Translations under genes and position numbers: made by a program
Assembly: GCF_023159225.1 (NCBI RefSeq)
Contig: NC_063170.1
Span: 20,490,735-20,554,734 of the forward strand
Source: Perognathus longimembris pacificus
Taxonomy: Eukaryota > Chordata > Mammalia > Rodentia > Heteromyidae
Reading direction: 5' to 3'
DNA: 64,000 nt
Notes under the pieces: generated by a model
The model's input: the letters and a program-made list of their open reading frames with translations, nothing else
Database searches by the model: none
What the model was told of the DNA's origin: nothing
Shown here: positions 43,797 to 55,200 of the stretch, one piece after another
Layout of the letters: each line of letters begins with the position of its first letter
How positions within the stretch are numbered: the stretch's first letter is position 1

Positions 43797-44040
43797 TTTT
43801 TTTTTATTTCTCTGTTGATTGTGGGACTTGAACTGAGGGCCCTTGTGCTGATCCTGAGCTCTTTTGCTCAAGATTAGTGCTCTACCACTTTGAGCATAAG
43901 CACTGCTTTCAGTTTTCTGGTGGCTCATTGGAGATAAGAATCTCATGGATTTTCCTGCCTGGGCTGGCTTTTAACCAAGGTCTTCAGATCTCAGCCTCCT
44001 GTGTAGCTAGGATTACAGACATGAATCACCAGTGCCTGAT
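43797..44040 (-). mobile_element. Antisense composite B1/ID SINE
   Basis: gttgattgtgggacttgaac through catgaatcaccagtgcctga. Confidence 0.85.
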
Positions 44041-44069
44041 GTCATTTAATTTTTAATTTGTTTATTTAT

Positions 44070-44305
44070 TTATTTTTTTGTTTGTTGTGGGGCTCGAACT
44101 CTGGGCCTGGGCACCCCTGAGCTCTTCAGCTCAACACTAGCACTCTACCACTTGAGCCACAGCACCACTTCTGGTTTTCTGATGATTAATTGGAGATAAG
44201 AGTCTCATGGACTTTCCTGCCCGGGCTGGCTTTGAACCACAATCTTTAGATCTCAGGCTCCTGAGTAGCTAGGATTACAGGCTTTGGCCACTGGTGCCCG
44301 GCTCA
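44070..44305 (-). mobile_element. Antisense composite B1/ID SINE
   Basis: ttgttgtggggctcgaactc through ccactggtgcccggctc. Confidence 0.87.
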
Positions 44306-44499
44306 TTTAATTTTTGTTCCTTTGTTTCCTACTGCAGAAATTGTGTAGTATTTGGCTAGAATTACCTGTGTGATACTGAGCAAACAACCTATGTTTAATG
44401 GCTACCATTCTTAGTAACTTAGATTTTTTTAAATTTCTCTGTGAGTCCAAGCCCCAGTACTGGCCAAAAAAGTGAAAAGGCAGGGAATTCCTTTCTTTC

Positions 44500-44705
44500 T
44501 TTCTTTTTTTTTTGCCAGTCCTGGGCCTTGGACTCAGGGCCTGAGCACTGTCCCTGGCTTCTTTTTGCTCAAGGCTAACACTCTGCCACTTGAGCCACAG
44601 CGCCCCTTCTGGCCGTTTTCCATATATGTGGTGCTGGGGAATCGAACCGAGAGCTTCATGTGTAGGAGGCAAGCACTCTTGCCACTAGGCCATATTCCCA
44701 GCCCC
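44500..44705 (-). mobile_element. Antisense dimeric ID-like SINE
   Basis: gccagtcctgggccttggac through ggccatattcccagcccc. Confidence 0.9.
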
Positions 44706-44763
44706 CAGTGATTTTTTTTTTTTTGTCTGAGGTTAATTTTGTCTCATAATACTTTGGCCAGTG

Positions 44764-44782
44764 GTGTGTGTGTGTGTGTGTG
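44764..44782. repeat. (TG)n microsatellite, short
   Basis: About 19 bp of TG. Confidence 0.85.
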
Positions 44783-44974
44783 GAGGCTGCATCTGGTACT
44801 TGAATTGGTACAGGAGTAACAGTATTAAGCTTGCTTTTTAGAAAGATCACGTGGCTGATACTGGAGAGAATGCATTGAAAGAAGGGTAGAAACAAGACAC
44901 TCATGGAATATGATTGCAGTAGTGTATGTAGGACTGAGGCCCTGAAAAGAAAAGGATTAGAGAGGAAGGGAAGA

Positions 44975-45065
44975 GCTGGGCACCACTAGCTCACACTTGT
45001 AATCCTAGCTACTTGGAAGGCTGGAATCAAACTTTGAGGCTAGCATGGGCAGAAAAGTTCAGGAG
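44975..45065 (+). mobile_element. B1-like unit, target of the next element
   Basis: gctgggcaccactagctcac through ggcagaaaagttcaggag; it resumes at 45298. Confidence 0.7.
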
Positions 45066-45282
45066 AGGGGCTGGGAATATGGCCTAGTGGTAAAAATGCT
45101 CACCTCATATACATGAAGCCTTGGGTTCGATTCCTCAGCACCACATACATAGAAAAAGCCAGAAATGGCGCTGTGGCTCAAGTGGTAGAGTGCTAGCCTT
45201 GAGCAAAAAAAAGAAGCCAGGGACAGTGCTCAGGCCCTGAGTCCAAGCTCCAGGACTGGCAAACAACAACAACAACAACAAA
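45066..45282 (+). mobile_element. Dimeric ID-like SINE with exact 15-bp target duplication
   Basis: AGAAAAGTTCAGGAG at 45051-45065 and 45283-45297; the tail is (CAA)n. Confidence 0.95.
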
Positions 45283-45619
45283 AGAAAAGTTCAGGAGACC
45301 CTGTCCCAGTAGCTGGGTATGAGCCGGACATTCTAAACTATGTGGGAGGTTAAGATTGGTAGGAATGAGGTTCCAGGCCACCCTGAGCAGAAAAAATTGA
45401 CTCTAAACAGAGTAGCTAGATGTTGTGGTACAGGCCTGTCACCCAAGCATGGCAAGAAAACATTCAATAGTAGACATATTCAGTTTCAGGTGTGGGCAAG
45501 ACCATGTCTAATAAAAATGAGTGCAAAAAAGGTCCAGAGGCATGGCTCAGCATTATAGCACCTTGCCTAGCAAGAACAAGGCCCTGATGTAAACCTAAGT
45601 TTTGGCTAAGAAGAAATAA

Positions 45620-46100
45620 TAGGGAGCCAGACATGTCTATAATGCTAGCTACTCAGGAGGCTGAGATATGAGGATCGTGTTTTGAAGCCAGCCCAGGCGT
45701 GGAAGTCTGTGAAACTATTTCCAATTGTCTACCAAAAAACAGCTGGAAGGAGAGCTTGGGTTGAATGATAAAGCATGAGCCTTGAGCAATAAAAGCTCAG
45801 GAACAGCTGGGCACTGGTGGCTAACTCCTGTAATCCTAGCTACTCAGGAGTTGAGATCTGAGGATCATGGTTTGAAGCTAGCCCAAGCAGAAAAGTCCCC
45901 TTGAGGCCCTTATCTCCAATTAACCACTCAAAAACTGGAAATGGAACTGTGGCTCCACATGAGAGAGTGCTTGCCTTGAGCAGAATTGCTCAGGGACAGC
46001 ATCCAGGCCCTGAGTTCAACCTCGATGACTGACAAAATAAAAAAAGCTCAAGGACAGTACCCAGGCCCTGAGTTCAAGACCCAGGACTGTCATTTAAAAA
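45620..46100 (+). mobile_element. Two composite B1/ID SINEs in tandem
   Basis: About 45625-45800 and 45806-46100; the second ends with two partial copies of its ID tail. Confidence 0.75.
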
Positions 46101-47320
46101 AAAAATTAAAAAGGATTCATCCCTTAATGAAAGTAGAGACCTCTGGATTCAAAAGAGGCCATCATGAAGTAGAAAAAACAACTTGGATATAAGGAAGTGG
46201 GGGAGGTATGAGGAAGAAATGTATGCACTTCCAGGTTTTGAACCTAGGAAACTGGATCCAGTCATGTTTGTGTCCTTCAGTGCTACCTATGACTGTCCTA
46301 TTCATTTTGGGGACTTGTGTACACTGCTATCTGCTGTAAGTAGTGCCTGAATACTATGTATTAAAGCTTATTTCTCTTAAATTTATATAATCCAGCACAG
46401 TGTAGTGCTGAACCAATAAAATTCAGCACAATGATGAGTTTATTTAAATTGAACTACTAATAAACCGGTAAAACAAATAACAAGGAAAGGGCAAATATTG
46501 AATTATCAAATTCTGTAGAGAGAGAATGTTTATAATTTGTTATTTTTGTTAAAGTTAAAGGTGTGTTTGTTTGCTGACTTCTCGGTTTGATGTGGTACCT
46601 TTCCCACTTCAAATGTTCTGTTTATTCATGCCACTGGTCTCTTTCTGGTTCCTTGAGTGCAGACAGCATTTCTTCCCCCGCATTGCCTGTCCAGAGCTTA
46701 GTATAGTTCTTTGTAGTAATTGGAAACCTTTCAAGTACTTAAAACTTGTGCCAAACAGTGTTAAGTGCATTGCATGAATTATGTTGCTTTCCCACACAAA
46801 AACTTTATGTTATGTAGTGCTATTTTAATTAACACTGGTACTTGCTATCTGAGGATGAGGCTTATCAGGGCTCAGAGAAGTTTAAGTGATTGGCTAGTGT
46901 CACACTGTAAGAGGCATACCTGTTTGGGTTTTGAATCCAAGTCTCTCGATTTCAGGCACAGTTTATAGTCTTTCTCATTACCAGTAGCCCTTTTCATAAG
47001 GAGACTGCAACAAAAGAAACTTGCTAAGGAGTCATTGAATTGGAATAGGTATACTGAAATGTGTCTAAAATTAAAGTTACTTACATAGCTGTTTATTGAT
47101 AGGAAAGATTTGAATCCTGAATATTTCTAGAGAATATTTTTTGTGACTGTTATCCAGAATAATCAGGAGTATGGTGGGGATTTTTTTGTCTCTTTCTTGG
47201 ACTTTCCCTATTTTAGAAAGATAACCAAATTCGTTAGTCAATAGAGCCACTTAGTGACTTTGGAGACAAAGAGGGAGCAACAGCAGTTGACTTTTAGGGA
47301 ATAAGAACCTAAAGAAGGGA

Positions 47321-47510
47321 ATTGGGAATGTGGCTTAGTGGTAGGGTGCTTGCCTAGCATGCATGAAGCCCTAGGTTCGATTCCTCAATGCCACATAAAC
47401 AGAAAAGTGGTACTGTGGCTGAAGTGGTAGCATGCTAGCCTTAAGCAAAAAGAAGCTCAGGGATAGTGCTCAGGTTCTGAGTTTAAGACCCAGGGCTGGC
47501 AAAAACCAAA
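47321..47510 (+). mobile_element. Dimeric ID-like SINE
   Basis: attgggaatgtggcttagtg through cccagggctggcaaaaacc. Confidence 0.85.
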
Positions 47511-47564
47511 CAAACAAAACCAAAAAAGAACATACAGAAGGAAATGCAGATTGAAAAGTACATA

Positions 47565-47680
47565 AACTGAGTGATGGGACACCTGTAATCCCACTAGATG
47601 GAGACTGAGGCAGAGAATTGTGAGTTTGAGGCCAATGTGGACTATATAACAGGACCCTGTCTCACCCCTACCTCCCCCTA
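47565..47680 (+). mobile_element. B1-like monomer, diverged
   Basis: gacacctgtaatcccactag through aacaggaccctgtctcaccc. Confidence 0.65.
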
Positions 47681-47839
47681 AATAGAGATGGACAACCCAG
47701 TTTAAGAAAATCCCTTTTAAACTATAGAAATTCAGACCTGGGAATGTTCGCACAGGCCTATATGTAATGTCAGCACTCAGCGCTTAACAAGTGTGAGTCA
47801 GGAGAACCATGAGTTTGAACCCAGCTTGGACTATGTATT

Positions 47840-47864
47840 AGAGAGAGAGAGAGAGAGAGAGAGA
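47840..47864. repeat. (GA)n microsatellite
   Basis: About 25 bp of GA at the end of another B1-like remnant (47745-47840). Confidence 0.9.
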
Positions 47865-48331
47865 AAAGAAAATATTCATTAGTTTTAACCTTGTAACAGG
47901 ATTTTTGGGAAGTAGTTTTGGGATTTTTGAAAGCTGATGGGAAATAGTTTCTCGTTTAAATTCTAAAGCTCTTATCTTTGAATTTCTCTCTAAAATGTAC
48001 TTTTACTTTTTTTTCTTATTTTCACTAAATAATTGTGATTGTTGCCCTTGTAAGTGGAAGAAGATAGTGCAGACTGTCTTCCACTCCACTTGTGTCAAAG
48101 GTGAATACTTCTTGGTTATTATTGGAGAAAGCTGATAAGATAGAGTAAGAAAGATTTCTTAGAATCCATGTTTGTCTTTTTCCAAGTGATACATAAATAC
48201 TGGGAAGATTCTTACTCCTCTAGAGCTTCTATTTCAAAGCCAAAGTCCTATTCTAGATTTTCTTTTGCCCTTTTGGAAGATTTTTTTTTTTTTTACCCAG
48301 AATATGTATTACTTTCATTTTTAAAAATTCA

Positions 48332-48590
48332 TGAGGGTGAGCCAGGCACCGGTGGCTCATGCCTCTAATCCTAGCTACTCAGGAGGCTGAGATCTGATCA
48401 TGGTTGGAAGCGAGGCTAGGCAGGAAAGTCCGTGAGACTTTTTATCTCCAATAAACTTTTCAGAAAAACACTGAAGTGACACTGTGGCTCGAGTGGTGGA
48501 GCGTGGTAAAGTGCTAGCCTTGAGCACAGAAGAGGCTCAGAGACCAAGCCCAAGCCCTGAGTTCAAGCCCCAGGACTGGCAAAACAAAAA
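48332..48590 (+). mobile_element. Composite B1/ID SINE
   Basis: gagccaggcaccggtggctc through gttcaagccccaggactggc. Confidence 0.87.
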
Positions 48591-49583
48591 CAAAAACATG
48601 AGAATGGGGAGATTTAAATCATATATACAGTCTGATGAAGTCACTGCTGTGAGACTTACTTCTCTCCATTTCTAAAAGTAAAGCTACAAGGGAAGTTTGG
48701 CTCAGAAAAGCAACCAGTTAAGAGGAATGTGGGAGTTGTCTTCAAACAACTGAAGTCTTGTCATGTTGGAAAAAATTTCACCCAATTTGTGTCACCCCGT
48801 AGATTGAATTTATGTATGGAATATGTAGGGAAACAGATCTTAGCTCAATCAAAGCAAGAACTCCTGCCTGAGAACGGAGTGTGATGGTCCATCTTGAAGT
48901 TTTAAAATATGCGTGAGATTCAGATGCCCATGGAGTGTTACTTCAGGTGGCCTGGAAGGACCTGGCATACTCTGAATTATTGACCAGGATATAGGGGTAA
49001 GGAGAGGAAATCAGATAGCTAATACAGTATAAAAAGACAGCAGACAGAATCAGAAAGAGGCAAAGTGGGCATAGTATGTGTCCTGTCTGTTAGAGCCCTG
49101 ACATAGTTGACATTATCTCTGCCAGGGACATTAAATGAGAATTGTTGGTTCTTATTTCCTAAGAGATTGTTCTGCAGAATTTGAAGAATTGTTGGCTTGG
49201 ACATAGAAATGGAATAATTCTGCATTTATAGTAAGTTTGGCTGGAGACATTAAGTGCTACTAAATCAGAAATGTCCACACTGGGCCTTAGAAACAATAGC
49301 TTCTGGAAGTTGATTTAGTTTTCTCTTGAGTAATTTTTACAAATTTCTCTTAGTGTTGATACAATGAACTAAAACCTTAATACTAGTAGGATTCAGGCAG
49401 AGATAATTTCTCTTGTTCTGAATGTTTGGATTTGTTGTCCCAGCTTCCACTTCTATTTTTACTGAATAAAAATATTTTGTGAGCATTCTGGGCACCGGGA
49501 CCTGGTATAGGAAGAACCTACTTCCCTTTTCCGGGGAAGAGGGTGTGAAGTAGATGTACATTTATGTAGACAATGTGTCTTGG

Positions 49584-49793
49584 GGGCTGGGAATGTGGCC
49601 TAGTGGTAGAGTGCTTGACTAGCATACATGAAGCCCTGGGTTCGATTCCTCAGCACCACATATACAGAAAAAGTTGGAAGTGGTACTGTGGCTCAAGTGG
49701 TAGAGTGCTAGCTTTGAGCAACAAGAAGCCAAGGACAGTGCTCAGGCCCTGAGTTCAAGCCCCAGGATTGGCAGAAGAAAAAAAAAAAAACCC
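49584..49793 (+). mobile_element. Dimeric ID-like SINE with exact 16-bp target duplication
   Basis: AGACAATGTGTCTTGG at 49568-49583 and 49794-49809. Confidence 0.95.
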
Positions 49794-50544
49794 AGACAAT
49801 GTGTCTTGGTCGCTGTCACCCTGTCAGAGAGGTTTACTATAAAAGGAGTAATACATACGCTTTGGTTTCCTTCTCCCATCTTCCCTGAAGCAAGGTTCAG
49901 GTAGATATAGAGAGAGAAGAGATTTGGGAATCTTCTGCATCAAGATAGGCATGAAGCAAATGAGATCTGGAGGATTACAGTTTGAGGCCACTCCAGGCAT
50001 AATGTTAGTGAGACCTCCACCTTAACAAAAATAACTTAGGTGTGATGGAAGTACATCCAGCTACTTGGGTGTCATGGGTAGGAGGATTGTGGTCCAGACT
50101 TGGCTCCAGCAAAAATGAGACCCTAACAAAAAAATTAGTAAAAGTATAAATGGTCTACCCAGCAAGCACAAGACATGGGGTTTAAACCCCAGCTCTCTCA
50201 TCTCCCCCAAAATACATGACATTGTTGAGGGAGTGAGAAAGGAGTTGAAGATAGAATATTAAGTGTCACAAACATTCATTAACAGAACAAAGGCCAGATT
50301 TAAGGAGTCAGCTTATACTAGAAGTTGGGAAATCCAGATTCTTCTAGTCTTTCTTTCTCCATTTATGGTTTGTGTACCCCTAGGCCTGTCGTTTCTTGCC
50401 CTACTGACTGAACCCCATCTCTAAGTCTTTTTGAGTATGTAAGGTTCACTGAATCTCTTTGGAAGCAAGATCAAGTAAAAATCAAGGTAGTATTATGTCT
50501 CTGAGACAGAAATTTCAGGAAGCCATATGTTACATGTAAAAGAG

Positions 50545-50880
50545 AACGGTGCTAGAGGCTCAGACCTATAATCCCTGCCACTTGGGATGGTGATATTGGT
50601 AGGATAATATTTCAAGGCCAACCCAGGTGAGACCTTTTCTCAACTAGTAGCTGGTGGTTCAAGCATGTTCTCCCAGCTATGTAGGAGGTTGAGATTGGGA
50701 AGACTGATGTTCAGGCCAACCCTAGGCAGAAAAGTTCATGAGGCCTCATTTCAGTGGAAGAAGCTGGGCATGGTGGGATTTGCTGAACATCCCATACATG
50801 GCAAAAAGTGTGAAGTAGTTAGAATCAATCCAGGCATAGGCCTGGGCAAAAAGAGACACCCCATCAAAAATACCATATGC
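50545..50880 (+). mobile_element. Diverged B1-like units
   Basis: Two old copies (ggtgctagaggctcagacct; gctggtggttcaagcatgtt) with weak ID-like tails. Confidence 0.5.
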
Positions 50881-50883
50881 AAG

Positions 50884-51108
50884 CCTGGAGCCTGTGGCTC
50901 ACACCTGTAATCCTAGCTACTCAGGAGGCTGAGATCTTAGGATCGCAGTTCAAAGCCAGCATGGACAGGAAAATCCATAAGACTCCTATGTCCAGTTAAC
51001 TGCCAGAAAAATCAGAAGTGGCACTAGTGCTAGCCTTGAGCGAAAAAACTCAGGGCTAGCCCCTAGGCCCTGAGTTCAAGCCTCACAACTGACAAAATTA
51101 AAAAAAAA
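50884..51108 (+). mobile_element. Composite B1/ID SINE with A/AT tail
   Basis: gcctggagcctgtggctcac through caagcctcacaactgac, then poly-A running into (AT)n at 51110-51130. Confidence 0.83.
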
Positions 51109-51145
51109 AAATATATATATATATATATACATATATCTCCAATGC

Positions 51146-51380
51146 AGGCCAGATGCTGGTGGCTCATGTCTGTAATCCTGGTTACTAAAGGGGCTGAGAT
51201 CTGGAGGACCATGGTTTGAAACCAGCCTAAGCAGGAAAGTCTATGAGACTCCATCTCCAAAATAACTAGCAGAACACTGGGCTGGAGACATGGTTCAAGT
51301 GGCATGGCTGTGCAAGCAAACCAAGTGAATGCAAAGCCCCAAGTTCTAGTTCTTGCAAAACAATATAAATAGCCAGTGCA
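51146..51380 (+). mobile_element. Composite B1/ID SINE, diverged
   Basis: gccagatgctggtggctcat through ccccaagttctagttcttgc. Confidence 0.72.
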
Positions 51381-51629
51381 CAAAAAAAGTTATGGCCTAG
51401 TTGTAGAATGCCTGCCTAGTGAACTTGAATCCTGAGTTAAATCTCAGTATCACTGCCTCCCCCCCCCCAAATTTACAGAAATTAAAGTCAAGTAAGAACT
51501 ACAGAAAAGGTGGAGTGCTCAGGAGGCCAATTTGTCTAGAATAGAGAAAACTGCAAGTGTAATGTTTACTGTGGAATTACTCTAGATCCTTGCTGACTTT
51601 GTATGTGGAACAGAGGTTCAAAAAAACTA

Positions 51630-51795
51630 CCTGATAGCTAGGCATTGGTGGCTCCTGTCTGTAATCCTACCTACTCAGGAGGCTGAAATCCGAGGATTGT
51701 GGTTTGAAGCCAGCTTGGGCAGCAAAGTCCATGACACTCTTGTCTCCAATAGAGTGCTAGCCTTGAGTAAAAATAAGCTTGGGGACAGTGTAAAA
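51630..51795 (+). mobile_element. Composite B1/ID SINE, truncated
   Basis: gataaatgc-type head is absent; gctaggcattggtggctcct through gccttgagtaaaaataagct. Confidence 0.7.
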
Positions 51796-51927
51796 TATGT
51801 GTGGTCATCAATGACCTAGAAAAGAAATACTTAGAATTTTTTTTTTCAGTTTGAAACTGGAAGAAAAATTTAAGTATTTTTGGGTGAGTCAGCTAAATCT
51901 TGTTTTTCTTTGGAATTTTAATTATAG

Positions 51928-52072
51928 TCTCTCCCTCCCCTCTTCTCCTCCTTCCTCTCTCTCCTTTCTCCTCTCTCCTCTTTCTCTTTTCTCTTTCTTT
52001 CTCCTCTTTCTCTTCTCTCCCTCTCCTCTTTTCTCTCCTTCCTCTCTCTTTTCCTCTCTCCTCTTTGTATAG
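51928..52072 (+). promoter_or_regulatory. 139-nt unbroken polypyrimidine tract and 3' splice site of PSME3IP1 first coding exon
   Basis: Positions 51928-52066 hold only C and T, followed by gtatag. The only adenines between the tract and the exon are in the last four bases, and no AG lies in between. The branch adenosine must therefore be upstream of 51928 (for example in ttttaattatag at about 51916-51927), or be atypical. Confidence 0.85.
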
Positions 52073-52209
52073 ACTGTCCATTATGGATGGAGGAGATGAT
52101 GGTAACCTTGTCATCAAAAAGAGGTTTGTGTCCGAGGCAGAACTAGATGAACGACGCAAAAAGAGGCAAGAAGAATGGGAGAAAGTTCGAAAACCTGAAG
52201 ATCCAGAAG
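52073..52209 (+). CDS. PSME3IP1: PSME3IP1 first coding exon (start codon 52083, codons 1-42)
   Basis: The acceptor ctttgtatag follows a 139-nt pyrimidine run. Ten untranslated bases precede ATG at 52083 (A at -3 and G at +4, good context). It encodes [40 protein letters not shown] and PE, then the donor GTGTGTAAG. It ends in phase 1. Confidence 0.96.
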
Positions 52210-55200
52210 GTGTGTAAGCCTGTAGCTGGACACTCAATGTAATGATCTTAGTCCTCACAGCAACCCAGCCAATGAGGTGCTAATGGTTCTCACTTTAGAG
52301 ATGAGGACCCCAGGCCCAGAGGGTGAAGCAGCCTGTGTAAGGCTTCCATGGCAGAACCAGGATGCTCTCCATCACACAGCCTCCAGGAGATTCTGCTAGT
52401 CTGTATGTTTCTTTGAAGGTAGATCCGTGGTCTGTGTGGAGGGTTCGGTCTGGCTGCACATCCATTGAGCTGTCTCAGGCTGTGGGCCCTGTTGACATTG
52501 ACAAATGGCTTTGAGAGCTGCTTGCCCCTCTCAAAGGGGCAAAGGGAAGCTGTGGACTTGTGCTATTTTTTTTTTTTTTTTTTTTTGGCCAGTCCTGGGC
52601 CTTGGACTCAGGGCCTGAGCACTGTCCCTGGCTTCTTCCCGCTCAAGGCTAGCACTCTGCCACTTGAGCCACAGCGCCGCTTCTGGCCGTTTTCTGTATA
52701 TGTGGTGCTGGGGAATCGAACCTAGGGCCTCGTGTATCCGAGGCAGGCACTCTTGCCACTAGGCTATATCCCCAGCCCAGCTATTTTGTTTTATTATCGC
52801 CTCAGTTATTGCTGAGACATGATGTTATCTGTACAAGTCTTTGCGATTCCAAAGTAATATGACATCATTTTTCTAAAATGTCTTGTCTTCTCCGCTTCCC
52901 CTTCCTTTCCTCGTTTTCCTTTCAGAATGTCCGGAGGAGGTGTATGACCCTCGGTCTCTATATGAACGGCTGCAGGAGCAGAAAGACAGGAAGCAGCAGG
53001 AGTATGAGGAGCAGTTCAAATTTAGTAAGCTTCAGATGCACTTTTGCCTCATGCAACACTCTTTCTAATTAGCAGTGGAATTGTCTTGATTACCTAGTCT
53101 CCAGATGCTCATTTGGTGGAAAAGAGACAGCCCTCTGCCTTCTATAGCACATCGAGCATTTTTGTTTAGAGCTCAAGATACCATTTTAGTTCTCTGCTAA
53201 TATCTGTTAATATCTAGTAATGGGAGAAATGTCTTAATTTTATGCTATGCTATCTATCTCAAAGCCATGATGTTTGAAAGCTTTGTTTTCTAAACCTCTA
53301 AAGACTTGCTGTTTATTAGGAAAGAGAAAAGGGAAAGTCAGAAAAGACTGTATTTGCTCCTTAGCCTGCCCCAGCATTCCTTGTTTAATTATTTCCTCAG
53401 AGAACATGGTAAGAGGCTTAGATGAAGATGAGACCAACTTCCTTGATGAGGTTTCTCGGCAGCAGGAACTAATAGAAAAGCAGCGAAGAGAAGAAGAACT
53501 CAAAGAACTGAAGGAATACAGAATATCCTTTGTACTTTGAGAACCCTGTCAAATGTCATTTTCCATGTGGTGATGTGTAAGGTCTCTTTCAACACTGGTA
53601 CCTGCCACTGAATAGATGACTGGCAGTCATTTGTGAAGTCTGTCATAATAAAAAATTCACATCCTTTAGGATTAACTGAAGGTATAAGTCCTCAAAGTCA
53701 GAGCAGAGTAGTCTTGCCATGTGGGATTAGAGAGACAGATGGGCAATTCAGTCAACTTCATCCAGGGAGAAACTGCTTCTGAGTGTAAAAAGGACATGTT
53801 TCACAACTACACTCTGTTCATTTTTTCCCCCAGACTGTACATAATCAGTGTTTATTGAAATACTGAAAAAAAAAAAAGATTTGACTTACAGTATATTCCC
53901 TCTGTTCTCAATAAGACTTTCCTCCTGGTACAGTGGGCGTTGTCCCCATAGAAGACCCAACAGAAGTTACTTCAGCCAGGGTCTCATTGTATAGTGCTCC
54001 TGCCTCAAGCCCTAAAGTCACAGATGTACAGCATCAGGGCCAGCTTGAATGTCTTCATAGGCAAATGTAAGTTGGCTGAATCAGAATTGTCAGTTCAGTG
54101 CTGTATACCTCTGTCTTCCACTGCAGTTTCATTTTATGGTCTTCCTAGACTCTAGTCTCAGTAACTATGCTCTTCCACTTCCACCTTCCTGAGCTAAAAA
54201 CTCCTTTCAAAATATACTCAAAATCGAATTCTTGCTGTGTCTCCTGTCACTGCAATAGTTATGGACTCTGTGCCCATCTAGTTCTGTTTCTACTTTCATC
54301 CCTTTACAATCCAGGAACTTTAAAAAACCTACATGGCATCATGTCCCTTTCTTACTTGAAATACTCTGACTTCCTTTATACTTAAGTCTACAGCACGCCC
54401 CCCCCTTTCCCGCCCTACACAGTCCCCCACCCCCCCCACTAGTGATTGGATCCAGGAACTCCTTCACTTTAGGCAACCACTTGACCAATCCTGAAGTTAC
54501 CTTCTGGATTGCATACCACATGATTTAATCTAGCCACTGCTCCTTTGTGTGTTCAAACCACTCTTCCTCATGTTATCTGTTTTTCTAGTCTTCCAGTTCC
54601 TCTCTCACATCCAACTTTGATTGTAGCTCAGGACCTTAAGCTTTTATTGTTTCCTTGGTCTGCAATATTCTGCACTCATATTTTACTAACATTTCATGGC
54701 ACTCAGGTCTTAGCTTACCACTCCTCAGACTCCTCCTCCAAGTACCCAATTTCAGTTACCCCTACTTCAATGCTGTCTGTTCCAACTTTTTTTCTTTGTG
54801 CTGGGGATAGAACCCAGGGCTTTGTGCGTGCTATGTATTTGCCATACCACTGGGCTGTAGCCTCAGCTCTGTAATACAGTTTTTAAAACAGCACTAGTTG
54901 CTATCTGAAAATCTTCTTTTTTTTCCCTTGGTTTGTCTTTATCTCTACAGTTGAAATGTAAAGATTCCACCAGAATCAGGACTTGGGGTTAGAGGCATGG
55001 CTCAGTGGAGAGCCTGCCTCTCAAGCACAAGCCCTGAGTTACAACTCTAGGACCAACAAACAAAAAAAACACCAGGGGGCTGGGAATATGGCCTAGTGGT
55101 AGAGTGCTTGCCTCACATACATGAAGCCCCTGGGTTCGATTCTTCAGCAACACACACACGCACGCACGCACGCCAGAAGTGGTGCTGTGGCTCAAGTGGT

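Larger units (their letters stand above)
37611..52072 (+). other. PSME3IP1 first intron(s), non-coding (about 14.5 kb)
   Basis: No coding sequence is seen before 52083. An additional 5'UTR exon could be hidden here. SINEs are scattered throughout, with quieter AT-rich DNA at 37860-38640, 40930-41490, 41630-42470, 46100-47310 and 48600-49560. Confidence 0.7.
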
